NCBI GenBank assembly: GCA_016748015.1
Contig: JAAOMT010000502.1
Location: forward strand, 500,519-564,518
Origin: Geosiphon pyriformis
Lineage: Eukaryota; Glomeromycota; Glomeromycetes; Archaeosporales; Geosiphonaceae
Reading direction: 5' to 3'
Length of the DNA: 64,000 nucleotides
Made by a program: the position numbers and the translations under genes. Of the stretch, positions 1 to 10,523 are shown piece after piece. Position 1 is the first letter of the stretch. Each line of letters opens with the position of its first letter. The notes beneath the pieces are model-generated. The model was not told the DNA's origin. It did not search any database and worked only from the letters and a program-made list of their open reading frames with translations.

Positions 1-559
1 TTTTTTCTTTTGCTAATGGTTTTCTTTGGTCTAATAATAATATGTGTTCTATTGTTATCAGTTATAGTGGTTTGTTATTCAATAGTTAAAGTAGTATTTG
101 GATTGTTTTTAATCCAATACTCATGGAGAGTATAAAAGATGTTTTAAATATTTTGATCTAAGAAATAATTGTTCATGTTAATTGAAAATATCTTTGTTTT
201 GAAAATAATGCATTTATTTATACTTGATTTTTGTTGATTATTTGAGTTAATATTATCACAACAGATAACCAATCAAGTCATTTGTAATATTTTTTGAATT
301 GTATACCATAAACAGAGTAATTATTAAAGATTTTTCTATATTGATCTTGTAAAATATAAAAACCATTGTTTAAAACTTTGTTAACTATAAAGAGTTTTTT
401 TTACCAGCTAGAAAACTTATTATTATAGATATTGTCTCTGTCTAAACAATATTCTAAAACTAGGTTACTAATACTTAAAGAAAGTATTTTATAAGTTTTC
501 TTCTTCTTAAACTTTTTTTGAAACTGTTTTATCTTTTCAAAAGCTATTATTCATGCTTC

Positions 560-1330
560 TACCAAAAAATTAAGAATAGTATCAAGTCTTCTTTGCAAAA
601 TATTTTTGTAATTTTTTATTGTGATTTTTTTAAAGAGTATTATCTCAATATTATTTTTTATTGGTAAAATTGCTATTTATTCATAGAATAGATAAAAAAG
701 TTTATAACTGGTTATGTCATGATCCAGGCTTACAAGCAAACAAAGCTAAAGACAATATTTTGTCTTATAAGTTTGTTTTTTTACTGGTTTTAGTTAATGT
801 TTTACATATAGTTTTATTGAAACATTCTATTAGACTATTTGTTTGAGGATGATAAGAAGAAAAGAGTTTATGATATATTCTCATTTTTCTACAAAGTTTT
901 TTAACCAGTGTACTAAAAAAACTCTTCTTCTGTTAGATAAAAGTTTTTTGGAACAGCTATGATGGCAAATAATATTTTCATAAATAAAATTGACTATGTA
1001 AACTACTGTTTGGTCTGAAGTGGCTTTTGCTTCTATCTACTTTGTAAGATAGTTAGTAGCTGTGATAATATATCTATTGTCATTAGGAGTTACTGTTAAA
1101 AGTCTAACAATATCTATACCAATTCTGTTAAATAGTTAACCAATAGAAATTGGATAAATACTTTCTTTGTGATTGGGTTTTTTTCTTCTTTAACAGATAT
1201 TACAGATTTTGATATATTCAGCAATATCTTTTCTTAAGATAGACTAATAATAGCAAACTAAAGTTTTCTAAATTGTTTTTGTTTTTTCAAAGTGTTCAAC
1301 TAATGAATCAATATGTATGTTATAGATCAT
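560..1330 (-). pseudogene. Integrase fossil of Ty3-C
   Basis: The clearest part, near 1040-1130, reads RIGIDIVRLLTVTPNDNRY followed by ATNYLTK, which matches the start of the retroviral-type integrase catalytic core (usual form GIDxVGPLP ... DYLTKWPEAKA). The first catalytic Asp is visible in GIDIV; the second position reads Asn (TNY for TDY). Further down, FIYENIICHHSC resembles the FIYEEIICRHGCP stretch of related elements. Stops (for example Trp to stop after YLTK) make it non-functional. Plus-strand reading frames over this stretch are shadows. Confidence 0.75.
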
Positions 1331-1739
1331 AATTTCTTTTTCTTCAAATCTAATAACTCTCTAGAAGTGGTCAGAATTTTTTTTATAAAGTTGGTTCTGG
1401 CAAATCAAATAAAAATTTGATTGTTTGCACAAATATTTTCTTTGCTGTCAAGTATAATTCAGTGAGTATTGTCTTTTACTCAAAAATTCTATTAGTGCAG
1501 AATAGTTGTCCAAGTATATTATTGTGTTTGGTTAAAGAGAAGTTACTAATAATTAAATTGATTTGGTTTGTGAAGATTGTACTATCACTGAATAATAAGT
1601 CTGAAAAGAACATTGGCATTTTAATAATTTGTTCTTTTGTGATGTTAAATATTATAGTCAAATTTATTCAGATGAAATATTTAGCAAGTTATTTGTTTGT
1701 GTTTCAGCTTTTTTTTGTTGTGTAGCCAAACCAAAGCTT

Positions 1740-1990
1740 AATGATCTGTTACTACTAAAAACTTTATATCAAGAAGATATTTATCTCAATAACTAGTCTA
1801 AACTACTGCTAAGCATTTTTGTTCAGTAACTAAATAGTTTTGTTCTGCTGATAAGAGTGTTTTACTTGTATATACTATAGCATATTTCTTGCCATTTTTA
1901 TTTTTTTGTAAGAAAATAACACCAAGTTCATAACTAGATATATCAATATAAAAGATAAAAAATTGATTCAGATCAGATTACATAAGTATA
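1740..1990 (-). pseudogene. RNase H fossil of Ty3-C
   Basis: The frame reads FFIFYIDISSYELGVIFLQ then KKYAIVYTSKTLLSAEQNY and VTEQKCLAVV. This is the Ty3-type RNase H signature (YTDAS..GLGAVL.Q ... IAYASRTLSPAERNYSVTE.ECLAVVWA). The first Asp is still present, and the Trp codon expected after LAVV is now a stop. It is fused downstream of the reverse transcriptase, as in intact elements. Confidence 0.8.
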
Positions 1991-2289
1991 GATTTTGTAA
2001 CTAATTTTTTCTTTAAAGTTTCAAATGCTTTTTATTGATATGTTTTCTAGTAATAATTAACAGTTTTTTTGAGTAGCTAATTGAGAAGAAAGACAATTTT
2101 GAAAATTTTTTTGATGAATTTACAATAATAAAAGGCCAATCTAAGAAAAAACATAGTTTATAAATATTTATTAGTTGTCTAATGTTTTGGACTTTTTCAA
2201 CTTTGGCTGAATCAAGGAAAATTCTATTTTTTGTAATAAGATAACCAAAGAACTAAGTGGATTAACATCCAAAAAAAGATTTAATTAGA

Positions 2290-2970
2290 TTGATCTTGAG
2301 GTCAGCATTTTTAAAAAGATTAAAAACCTTTTGTAAATGTTCTAGGTGTTTATTCTAAGTTTTTAAGTATGTTATTTAAATAAACCAGAATAAAGTTTTC
2401 TTTTACTAATTCAAATATTTTGTCTATTAAGTATTAAAAAATGGGAGGATTATTGGTAAGATTAAAAGACATAATTGTGAATTTATAAGTGCCATATTTG
2501 GTAATAAAAACATGTTTTTTTTAGCTTTCTGAATCCATCTCTACTTGCCAGAATTTAGCAGTTAAGTTAATAATTAAAAAGAAAACAGCATCATTGAATT
2601 TGTCTAACATTGCATTAATTTTGATAAATAAATATATGTCTTTTTTAGTAATAATATTTAATTGTTAATAGTCAATACAAAAGCATAGGGTTTTATCTTT
2701 TTTGGATACTACTATAATTAGAAAAGCCTATTTACTCTTAGTTTTTTGTATGAATTCAAGATTTTTTATTTGGTTTATTTCTTTCTTAATAAACTTATTA
2801 TTATAGTAATTGAACTAATAAGACTTCAAGTAAATAAAATAAGTTTCTTTGATGATAATAATATATTGTATTATATGAGTACATCTAAGTATATTACTTT
2901 CTTTTAAGATAACTGGGCTGTTTTTAGCCAACAGATTTTTAATATCTATCTTTCTTTCTTCTGGAAAGAG
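2290..2970 (-). pseudogene. Reverse transcriptase fossil of Ty3-C
   Basis: Recognisable motifs in order are LEFIQKTKSK, LCFCIDY (then a stop replacing Arg, then QLN), ITKKDIYLFIKINAMLDKF, FFLIINLTAKFWQVEMDSES, KYGTYKFTIMSFNLTNN, and YLNNIL where YLDDIL (the YxDD active site) is expected. These match the FCIDYRKLN, DLTxGFWQ and MPFGLTNAP motifs of Ty3 polymerases. Both catalytic Asp residues of YxDD have become Asn, which fits G-to-A change on the coding strand. Confidence 0.85.
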
Positions 2971-3649
2971 TTTTTTTTGCTCTATTGTTAATGACTGTAT
3001 CTTTGATAGTTTATTCTCAAAAAACTTTTGTACTTCTTGTATTTCTTCTTTTGGTATTAAGCTAATAGGTTTTCAATCCTTGTATTAAATTAGAAAAAAT
3101 TTGCATTTATTACTGAAAAAATACAATAGTTTATTGCACTAATATCAGACACAATAATCATGTTATTAATAATTGTATTTGGTTTTTTTGCTAAGTTTTC
3201 TGTTAAAAATTTTTCTAAGTATATCATAGTATGGTCAACAGATTAGTTTGTCATTTACAATAATTTCTTTTTTGTCTGCTTTGATATTATTCAGTAGTAA
3301 GCTAATGCTGATAAAAATAATATAGACAAATTTAACAGTTTTTTCTTGTTTTTTTTGTTCTTTTTCTTTATTGCTCTTTTTATTATCTAATTCATTAGAT
3401 TGTTTTTTTTCTTGGTTCTGCTTGGGTGTTGGAGGAGTTGTTTAATAATAGCACTTAATCACAATAAACTTTTTATCACATCTAATAGTTAGTTTAATTA
3501 AGTAAGGCTTTTGTTTTCTTAAACTATTTATTGCCAACAATTATGGTGTATTTTTTTGTTTTAGATACTTCTATCTTAGTTTTAATGTTAATGCTATTAA
3601 TGTGAACAAGAACAGCTTTGGTAATACCAAGTTTTTTTTTTTGTTATTA

Positions 3650-3800
3650 TGTATATTGATTATTGGTCTAGTTAAAAATTTATCAATTTTTCTTCTAATG
3701 GCTTCAAAAAAATGTTTGGTAATTATACTAACAGATGATTTACTGTTTAAAATTAAATCAATAAAGTATTCAGTTACTTGGACTTTGCAAATCAAAAAGA
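3650..3800 (-). pseudogene. Aspartic protease fossil of Ty3-C
   Basis: The segment reads YFIDLILNSKSSVSIITKHF, aligned to the retropepsin motif DLILDSGSSVSIITKHF of related elements. The catalytic Asp-Ser-Gly triad has changed to Asn-Ser-Lys, again G-to-A type changes. It lies between the gag zinc knuckle and the reverse transcriptase. Confidence 0.7.
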
Positions 3801-3999
3801 TGACATTACTGTTATTAGCAAGTTCAGCTTGGCAAAGACACTTGTTGATTTTGGGTGTCTTTTTCTTTAGAATTAAGGATTTATGAAGATTTTTTCTAAA
3901 TTGTGGATAAATCATTAACTAGCCAAAAGTAATATAAGCTGGTGTTTTTATAAGATCTTTGACAACAAAATAGAGACCACATTTTTGTATTATTTTTAG

Positions 4000-5800
4000 G
4001 TGTTCCAATTTTGGAGAATTCTTAAAAACTTTAGCTTTTGGTAGCTTATTATTAGTAACAGTTAATATAAAAGCTTTATTAAGATCTAAAGTGAAATTAA
4101 CCTTGGCTTTTTTTTTTTGTTAAGCCAAAAGAGTTGATTGCCAATTCATCCATGTCATAATTATTATTAGTTAGATTAAAAGTGTAAAAGAGATTTTTTT
4201 CTGATTGGTTTGTACTCTTACTCTTTAAAAATATGTTTACTAGTTTAAAGACTAATAAATAGTAGCTTTAACTAAGAGATTCTCTTTTAAAAAATTGATG
4301 TTGATATGATTAAGTCTTTGATTAAGAGCATTATTGTTATTGATTCTGTTGTTCTGAATCTTATTGTTTCTAAAAACTAGAGAAAGTAATAAAGAATTGT
4401 TGTAATCTCTGAAAAAGTGTTTAGTTAATTTACAATGATAGCATACAAGTGGGCCACAATTTTGCTGTTTTTGATAAAAAAATTGCTAGAACTAATTAAA
4501 ATAGAGTTCAAATTTGGGTCTTTAAGATTGTTGATTCTCTCTAATTGCTTGGGTTAAGAGTTCTAATAACCAAACAAGATTGGTTGTAAGTTTATTTATT
4601 AACTGTTCATTTGGGTCTTAAGTTTGAATAGCAAAAGAAGTAGCAGTTATTTGAAAAACAAAAGCCATAATAGAGACAGGAGCAAAAACTAGAAATGTGA
4701 ATTCCAAATGTATTTTTTAATTGTCTTTAATTTGTTGGGCAAGTTCAATGGCCATATCTATTGTTGAATTATTTTTTAAAGCCAAGAGAGGCCAAAAAAC
4801 ATATGAAAAATTAATTTTCAATTTTTTTGTAAAAAAATAAATCTTTTGCTCTTCTGTCTAGTTTTTTTCAAAGTTTATTTATTTAATTAGCTTTCTGATT
4901 GCTCTAACATATTTAATTACAATTTCATCAGAATCTTGAATTTTTTTTTAATTTTGTATACCATTTTGAGATTAAAATAAGAGTTTTGAATTTGTTTTCA
5001 AACCAAGTAATGAAAGAAATATTTTTTTCTCCAGTATTTGTTGATGTCCATCTAATAATTTTTTGATAAGCACCAGCATTAGTTTTTTGTGAAAACCAAG
5101 TAGTAAAAGAGCCTTGAAAATAGCCACCAACAATTTAAAACTTGTACCCTGTATTATACTAATTTGCAGTAGTTGCTCTTTCAAAATTGTTTAACTATTT
5201 AATTAGGTCTTAAGTATTATCTCTAAATAGTAGTAATAAAGTGTTGTTTTTTTATCTTAAAGCAGTTTGTATACCTTGGAAAACAGCTAAAATGTTTGCT
5301 TATATGAAATTAGCAGTTATTGGTTTAGGAGTAACAGTTTGTGTAGAATAATCTAAATTACTTGAGAAAAAATCAAAAACAAAAGCAGTTTGATAGCTTT
5401 TTTTTTTTGTTTCAAGGAGAGTTTTAGCTATTAATGAGCAGCAATCCAAATGTGAATTTAATAATTCAAATATTCGAAATTAAAAAGTTGTTGTTCAAAG
5501 ATTGTTGAATATAAAAGCTGATTAATGTTATTGTTTTTTTCTTCAAGATTGTCTTCAAAGTAAACTTGATCAAAAAAGTAGATTGTGTAAACTGTGTAAG
5601 TTTTAGCCAAGTGTTTGTTTAGGAACTAGTTCCAAAAATCTTGGAATTGTCTACTGAATTGTTCTTTAACAGAGAAACAAATCAAGCAAAAAGACAAAAG
5701 ATTAAGTTTAATAAAGTTTAAGTTATATTTGTTGTGTGCTTTAAAATGTTCTTTTGATTATTATAGTGGATATGAATAATTACTTATACAATAAAAAACA
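4000..5800 (-). pseudogene. Gag fossil of Ty3-C with CCHC zinc knuckle
   Basis: A CCHC knuckle is visible at about 4420-4470 as CYHCKLTKHFFRDY, where the last Cys is replaced by Tyr (TGC to TAC). Upstream, around 4970-5190, a stretch reading LLGFHKKLMLVLIKKLLDGH resembles the capsid region of such elements, and a long broken frame continues to about 5650. Many stops are present. Retroelement gag proteins form the particle and bind RNA; this one cannot be made as a full-length protein. Confidence 0.65.
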
Positions 5801-5819
5801 AAGTAAATTTTGACAATCT

Positions 5820-5839
5820 TACAGAAAGCACTACTTTTA
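5820..5839 (-). other. Probable tRNA primer binding site of Ty3-C
   Basis: The minus strand reads TAGTGCTTTCTGTAAG just inside the LTR. It is a diverged form of TTTGGTGCTCTCTGTGAGG, found in the same place in the element at 62180-64000, and of TTTAGTGCTTTCTATGAGG in the element at 50936-60986. Confidence 0.6.
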
Positions 5840-6540
5840 TGTTATGAATTGGAGTAATAAGCTAATAGATAACAAGAGAGAACAGAATTGTAGAATAATA
5901 GAATTAATCAAAGAGAATTCAACTTTAATGAGTAAATTAAATAAGTATAAAATCAATATATAAGATCAGTCTTATAAAATATCTCAGTTATTATTCTTTT
6001 CAAAAAATAACTAAAGAATCTAAAAGTAGAGGAATAGTTTATATTATTAACAAATAATAACATATTGGTATAATTTTATGCATTATGTTGATGCTCTTAG
6101 AATTTGATATTAGGTATTAAATATGTTCTTCAGTCATGTTTTATTCAATAATCTTCAAATACTACAATTACACAAGTCAGAAAAAAGATAAGTAAATGCC
6201 AACAAATAATCTTTTATTCCAAGATGTTCAGATACTTGAAGGTAAAAAAAAAGAAATTAGCAAGAAGATAAAGATTGAGATGAAGTTGTTATTTTATTTT
6301 TTTGCTTTTTTTGATTCTTATATTTTTTCTACAGCTAAAAGATTCATTACTTATATAGCTATTGAAAGTGGTTAATAATTAGGTCAATAACTAAGTCAAT
6401 GATCAGATCAATGATCAAGTCAACAGTCAGGTCATTGATTAGATCAATAATTACTATCTAAAAATAAAGTGGTTAATTATATGACATCAATGGCTAATAC
6501 ATGTGATAACTAATAAAAAGTATGGGTTTCAACTGTAACA
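5840..6540 (-). repeat. 5' LTR of Ty3-C
   Basis: On the plus strand the LTR runs from TGTTATG at 5840 to TGTAACA at 6540, so in element orientation it starts TGTTACAG and ends CATAACA, the usual TG...CA form. The start resembles the TGTTACTC start of the LTRs at 51965 and 62180. It abuts LINE ORF1 sequence directly at 6541, which fixes the insertion point. The left edge is uncertain by about 6 bases. Confidence 0.65.
6370..6453. repeat. 12-bp tandem repeat, 7 copies, in the LTR
   Basis: Seven adjacent 12-base units (6370, 6382, 6394, 6406, 6418, 6430 and 6442) follow the pattern RRTCAATRATYA; examples are AGTCAATGATCA and GATCAATGATCA. They lie in the part of the LTR expected to be U3, where repeated transcription-factor sites often occur. 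A promoter role is inference. Confidence 0.8.
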
Positions 6541-7562
6541 ATATGATGTCAACAAATCAGAAAGATTATAAGCAATAATGCCAATTCGTAAAATATACAA
6601 CAAAGCCTAATGCTAATCTTATTGACAGCCTTGACCACATGCACAAAATCTTTTTCCATAAGAACCGACCACTCAGTTAAAACCAAATCAGCAACATCAG
6701 CAGATTCAAATTCAACCAGGGCCTTTTGCCAAAGACCAATGAACTGCATCTTAATAGACACAATCTTACCAAACTTAAAGAACACTGATTTCACAGCCAA
6801 TTTAGGAAGATCTACAGGGATCTCTTTAACAATCACTTCCCAATTCGTACGACTGTTTATTTTCCTACCTGGAAATTTTGAGAGAGTCGACGCGAAAGAT
6901 TTTGCTGAATTAAAACTCCGCTTCTCCAAGGCACGTGACTCGCTTGGTGGCAAACGTTTGGAACCAGAGAACTTAGGATCTGGGAGCGTCAGAATGTCGT
7001 CGTCGTCGTCACTCGGATTGTCAAAGGAAATTTTTTTCGGCTGGCCGCCCAAAACATACGTCCTGGTGCGCGTCTTCCTAGGCGTGGCATCGTCCAATGC
7101 GTCGTCCATTTCTGAGGCATCCGAATCCGCGTAGCTAGTCTCCTCTGCGATCGTGTTTTTCATGTTTTCCACATCCGAGATTTCACTGACACTGCTCGTT
7201 TCACCCGCAACTTCACTACCCCAGGATCTAATAGGCTTAACGCCATCAATTCCCAAATCACCGAGACTAAGAGGACCAGCAGAAGACTCAACCAAGCCGG
7301 TTTCAACGTCAGGTTTCTTCGGCTTTTTGTAGGAAGCGCCGCGAGAGTAAACACTCTCAACTCGCTTTTTCTTTGTGCCAGAGCGAGTCCCCAACCCAGC
7401 AGAACCAGAACCCGACCCACCAGCAGAAGAGCTCGCCGGTTCCATAGCCACGAACAAAGGTGTGTTGAAAGAAATAACTACGAAACTAAAGGGGAGAGGG
7501 AGGTAAGAAAATTATTTCTTCGGTATATCTTAGCTCTCATTGCGACCAGGGGATCAACAAGA
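6541..7562 (-). mobile_element. LINE copy C1, 5' part, cut by Ty3-C
   Basis: This is the 5' end of a non-LTR retrotransposon on the minus strand: a GC-richer leader (7458 to about 7562) followed by the start of ORF1. It stops abruptly at the Ty3-C LTR border at 6540, so the remainder should lie beyond the left window edge. It keeps many CpG sites (runs such as GTCGTCGTCGTCG near 6990), unlike the copies to the right, which suggests it is the youngest or least mutated LINE copy here. Confidence 0.8.
6549..7457 (-). pseudogene. LINE ORF1 (gag-like, RRM) fragment
   Basis: The frame encodes a low-complexity N-terminus (MEPASSSAGGSGSGSAGLGT), Ser/Asp/Lys-rich linkers, then an RRM-like fold with VIVKEIPVDLP, SVFFKFGKIVSIKMQFIGLW and QKALVEFES. 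The same block occurs in the copy at 40775-42568 (VVIKEIPI ... FGVIRMIKMQLIKLWQKAVVEFE), which shows the kinship. Compared with that copy, about 60 residues before the RRM are missing (FASTLSKFPG runs straight into the NWEVIVKEIP block). Near 6590 a small deletion shifts the frame; in the shifted frame the expected ALLY ... AYNLSDLL continues to the LTR border. The upstream ATG of MFVAMEP or the internal ATG of MEPASS could be the start. Confidence 0.8.
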
Positions 7563-8256
7563 GAAAGATTTTTTTTCAAAATTTTATATTAACAAAAATA
7601 CTATTAAACTTTTTAAATTATTTTTTAATAATTTAAATTTAACTGATTTTTTATAATTAAAATTTTCAAATTTAATCAATTTTTTTTCGTGTTTACGCTG
7701 TGTAATCCAACCACCAACTATTTTCGTGCAACGCAATTATCGTGAATCACGCAACAAACCACACGTGATCAGCTACTTTCGTATAAGAATGATTTTTCAA
7801 AAAGGTCATTTATTGAAATTTAATTTAATTTCTTTAAGAATGTTTAACCAGAAATAGCTTTAAATTTGATCATCTGTCCATTTTTCATATGATGGATTCT
7901 TTATAGAAAAATGATGAATGATAATTACTTTGACTTTTGGTCTTTTCTATCGCTAATTAAGGTTTAAACTCTAATTGTTGTCTTGGATTAAAAATATCAT
8001 GAAGACAATGAAGAATATCGTTACTCTATGTAATCTCAGTAGAGATTTAACTGATGTTTTCCTCAATGGAAGATTCGAATGAAATATGATTATAATTAAT
8101 TTCAATAAGGGAATATTAAATTCGAGAGGGGAGGGGCTAAAAGCTAATTAAAGTTAGAGAATTAGATTTTATCAATCTAAGATTTCTAATAATTGAATTA
8201 TAGTTAGTTAGTCTATATGCAATACCAAATGCAATTTACAATTTATGGAAACTCTG
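7563..8256. other. AT-rich intergenic stretch, nothing recognised
   Basis: No reading frame of note and no RNA gene was recognised. It ends exactly at the synthetic 19-base sequence at 8257, so its junction with the kinase sequence to the right may be false. Confidence 0.5.
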
Positions 8257-8275
8257 AGATGTGTATAAGAGACAG
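8257..8275 (+). other. Exact Tn5 mosaic-end (Nextera adapter) sequence
   Basis: The 19 bases read AGATGTGTATAAGAGACAG, identical to the engineered mosaic end used in tagmentation libraries. The natural Tn5 ends differ from it, so this is not a natural transposon. Kinase coding sequence starts immediately after it, without its N-terminal half. The best explanation is residual adapter and a false join in the assembly. Confidence 0.95.
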
Positions 8276-8277
8276 CT

Positions 8278-9214
8278 TTAATATATGGAATTACGCAAAA
8301 CCCTGAAACACTCGAGTATGGAATTGTGATGGAGTTTGCCGAACATGGAGACTTGCGAAAGTATATATCAAAAAATTTTGATTCTGTGAGTTGGTTTGAA
8401 AAATTAAGGACCGCGGTGAATATCGCTGAAGGACTTGTTGCAATTCATTCGTCTGGTTTGGTTCATCGTGACCTACACTCGGGCAACATCCTACAAGTAA
8501 ATGATTCTGGTGTATCAATTGGAGACCTCGGATTATGTCAACCAGTAAACTATGAAGCAACAACAACAGAGAAAGGCCTCCTTTTCATGACCGTCCTCAT
8601 GATAATACTCTCATATTGAATATTGTTTCTAAGGGTATTAGACCTGAAATTATCTCCCCACTTATTCCACCTTCAATTGCTAAAATTATTGTAAAGTGTT
8701 GGGATGTTAATCCTGAAAATCGTCCTACTGCGGAAGAAGTTAAACTGAAGTTGGAAAAACTTGATTATGCGTTTATACGGTTTACAGATGAATCGTCAAT
8801 GATAGAAGACCCTATGGATGAAGAGTATATAGATGAGGAGTTTAAATATGAAGAGGCAATAACTGTGAATCGCCAGTTTTTAGAATCAGAAAACTATATA
8901 AAAGAAATGTTGAAGAACGACGCGACAACAAATGTTCATTCAGGAGCATTTTATACAAGTCGTCTTTTAACTTCGCAAACGGATGAATTTTCTGACGGTT
9001 AGTTTATCTATTTTTATATTTATTGATTTGATGATTTAATTATTATTATACAGTATATTAAAATTTTACATTTAATTTCCTTTACTTTTTAAAAAGACTT
9101 TTTCAATTTACCTGAAGGTAAGAATTTGAACAAAATTGAGAATATAATAACACTTTTTTATTTTACCATCTATTAGATTTAGACATAAGTTTAGACGACG
9201 ACTTCGACTATTGA
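8278..9214 (+). pseudogene. Protein kinase (TKL-like), N-lobe missing and internally deleted
   Basis: Ser/Thr/Tyr kinase-like domain of the type expanded in arbuscular mycorrhizal fungi. Visible in order: YGITQNPETLEYGIVMEF (hinge), GDLRKYI, the catalytic loop HRDLHSGNIL, and IGDLGLCQPV in place of DFG. After EATTTEKG (to 8577) about 45 residues are missing, namely the end of the activation segment and the helix with D..SFG. The sequence resumes one frame over with PPFHDRPHDNT, IRPEIISPLIPP and CWDVNPENRPTAEEV. Splicing of the tail is readable: exon to 8997 (donor GTTAGT), a 21-base exon 9097-9117 between AAAAAG and GTAAGA, and a last exon 9177-9214 ending DLDISLDDDFDY and TGA, all in matching phase. 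The glycine loop and the Lys of the N-lobe are absent because the sequence starts at the adapter. The gene is either a real pseudogene or an intact gene damaged in assembly. Confidence 0.85.
9097..9117 (+). other. Predicted 21-base microexon of the kinase gene
   Basis: It encodes DFFNLPE across two phase-1 junctions (SD|D before, E|D after). Both flanking introns (8998-9096 and 9118-9176) have GT...AG ends. The acidic, short tail resembles the usual variable tails of this kinase family. Confidence 0.6.
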
Positions 9215-10271
9215 TAATTTAATTTTAATCTTTTCATAACTGACATATATCCTAGGTAAGCTTTATTATATTACAAATTTTTTACGATATTAGTTATAAA
9301 GTTTATTAAATTTATTTATTATATATATAATTTTATTAATATTAACTTATTATAAAATAATATTTTTTATCACCTAAAATAATCAATATTTTATCATTTG
9401 CTCGTTCAACCTCATAAATTCCTAGTCAATCTCGATCATATAAGATATTGCTCACAATGAAACATACCGAAGCAATTTCCATTTATGTTTTTTGAACGTT
9501 CCCATGAAATCCATTCATAATTATTCAGACTAGGATAATAATAATTTTTAGTAGGTGTGAGTAATAGATTAGATTATTAATTATGTTATTAACTACTTTA
9601 TTGTCCATAAACTGATTTTTGATCCAACTTTTAAATTCAAACTTTAAAAAAATAAATATTTCTTTTAAAACACGTAAATAGCTATTGATTTTAATAATTT
9701 TTTTTTCTCAACTTTAAAAAAAGAAAATTCAGGCTCACCTTCAACATTTAACATAAATTATTTCATAATAATCGGTATTGAAATAATGGTGCAAAACAAT
9801 TTGAGTACGACATGTCGGTAAATACAAGAATGTCATAGAAAACTGAATTAAAAGAATCAACGAATAAATCTCAATTGATGGAATCAAAGGTTTAGTTTAG
9901 CATCTGGGAAAGACGAATCTGGAAACCCAACCAAATAAAAAAGAAATATGAAAGAATTTTGCTGAATTACAAACACAAAAAGATGAATAAACGGTATTTT
10001 TGACGAAAATATAATTCAACAAAAAGAAACGAATAAACGAACAGAACAGAATTTTAAAGTAGAAGAATTTATTTTATTTCATTTTAAAATTTAGAACCCG
10101 AATTTTTTTGAAAATCATAAAGAAAAAATAAAAATCTGAGAGAGATACAATTATAAAATACAAATATTAAAATTGTACGAAAAAAATATGACCTTATTTA
10201 CAGTTGCCAAGATATATAAATTTTTAAGATGTTTGAGACTTAAAATTGTTCATTTTATTAAAAGTCCAATA

Positions 10272-10391
10272 TGGTAAATTCTGGATCGATTGAAACTAAA
10301 ATATTTCAGGTTTCAGAAGCAGAGAAAGAATTGCGAGATCAATTGAGTCGGATTTGGAATAAATTATCAGCTATTTTTCTTTTCAATTAAT
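10272..10391 (+). other. Short ORF, 39 codons, unknown
   Basis: ATG at 10272 opens a 39-residue frame with a charged segment, SEAEKELRDQLSRIWNKL, that looks helical and is richer in GC than its surroundings. No family is recognised. It could be a piece of a decayed gene or chance. Confidence 0.2.
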
Positions 10392-10489
10392 TGATGAAGT
10401 TTCGAAGAAATCTTTAATTAACAGGACAAGTGGAAAAAGTAGATTCATTAAAGCTTATTCAAATGAAGGACTTTTGTTGACGAGAAACG

Positions 10490-10523
10490 AAAATCGGCAC
10501 AAAGTGAAATTTGTGCCGATTTT
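10490..10523. repeat. Perfect 14-bp inverted repeat (hairpin)
   Basis: AAAATCGGCACAAA at 10490-10503 is followed by a six-base loop GTGAAA and its exact reverse complement TTTGTGCCGATTTT at 10510-10523. In transcript form it would be a stable stem-loop. Function unknown; it could be a small non-autonomous element or a transcript-end structure. Confidence 0.75.

Larger units (their letters stand above)
1..5839 (-). mobile_element. Ty3-C: decayed Ty3/gypsy retrotransposon, internal region
   Basis: Reading the minus strand from high to low coordinates gives gag, aspartic protease, reverse transcriptase, RNase H and integrase in the order typical of Ty3/gypsy elements. Every domain is interrupted by stops and frameshifts, so the copy is dead. 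The right border is an LTR (5840-6540); the left LTR lies outside the window. Its primer binding site matches those of the other two Ty3 elements here. Domain borders are approximate because they were read by eye across many stops. Confidence 0.85.

Noticed and set aside
661-1725. Plus-strand reading frames of 61 and 102 codons
   Set aside because: They overlap the minus-strand integrase and RNase H fossils and have no recognisable composition or motif.
6370-6453. Coding tandem repeat (Val-Asn-Asp-Gln units)
   Set aside because: The 12-base units can be read as a peptide repeat, but they lie inside an LTR and contain stops; a U3 repeat array explains them better.
6610-7134. 174-codon plus-strand frame
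   Set aside because: It is the complement of the LINE ORF1 on the minus strand, open only because of that gene's codon use.
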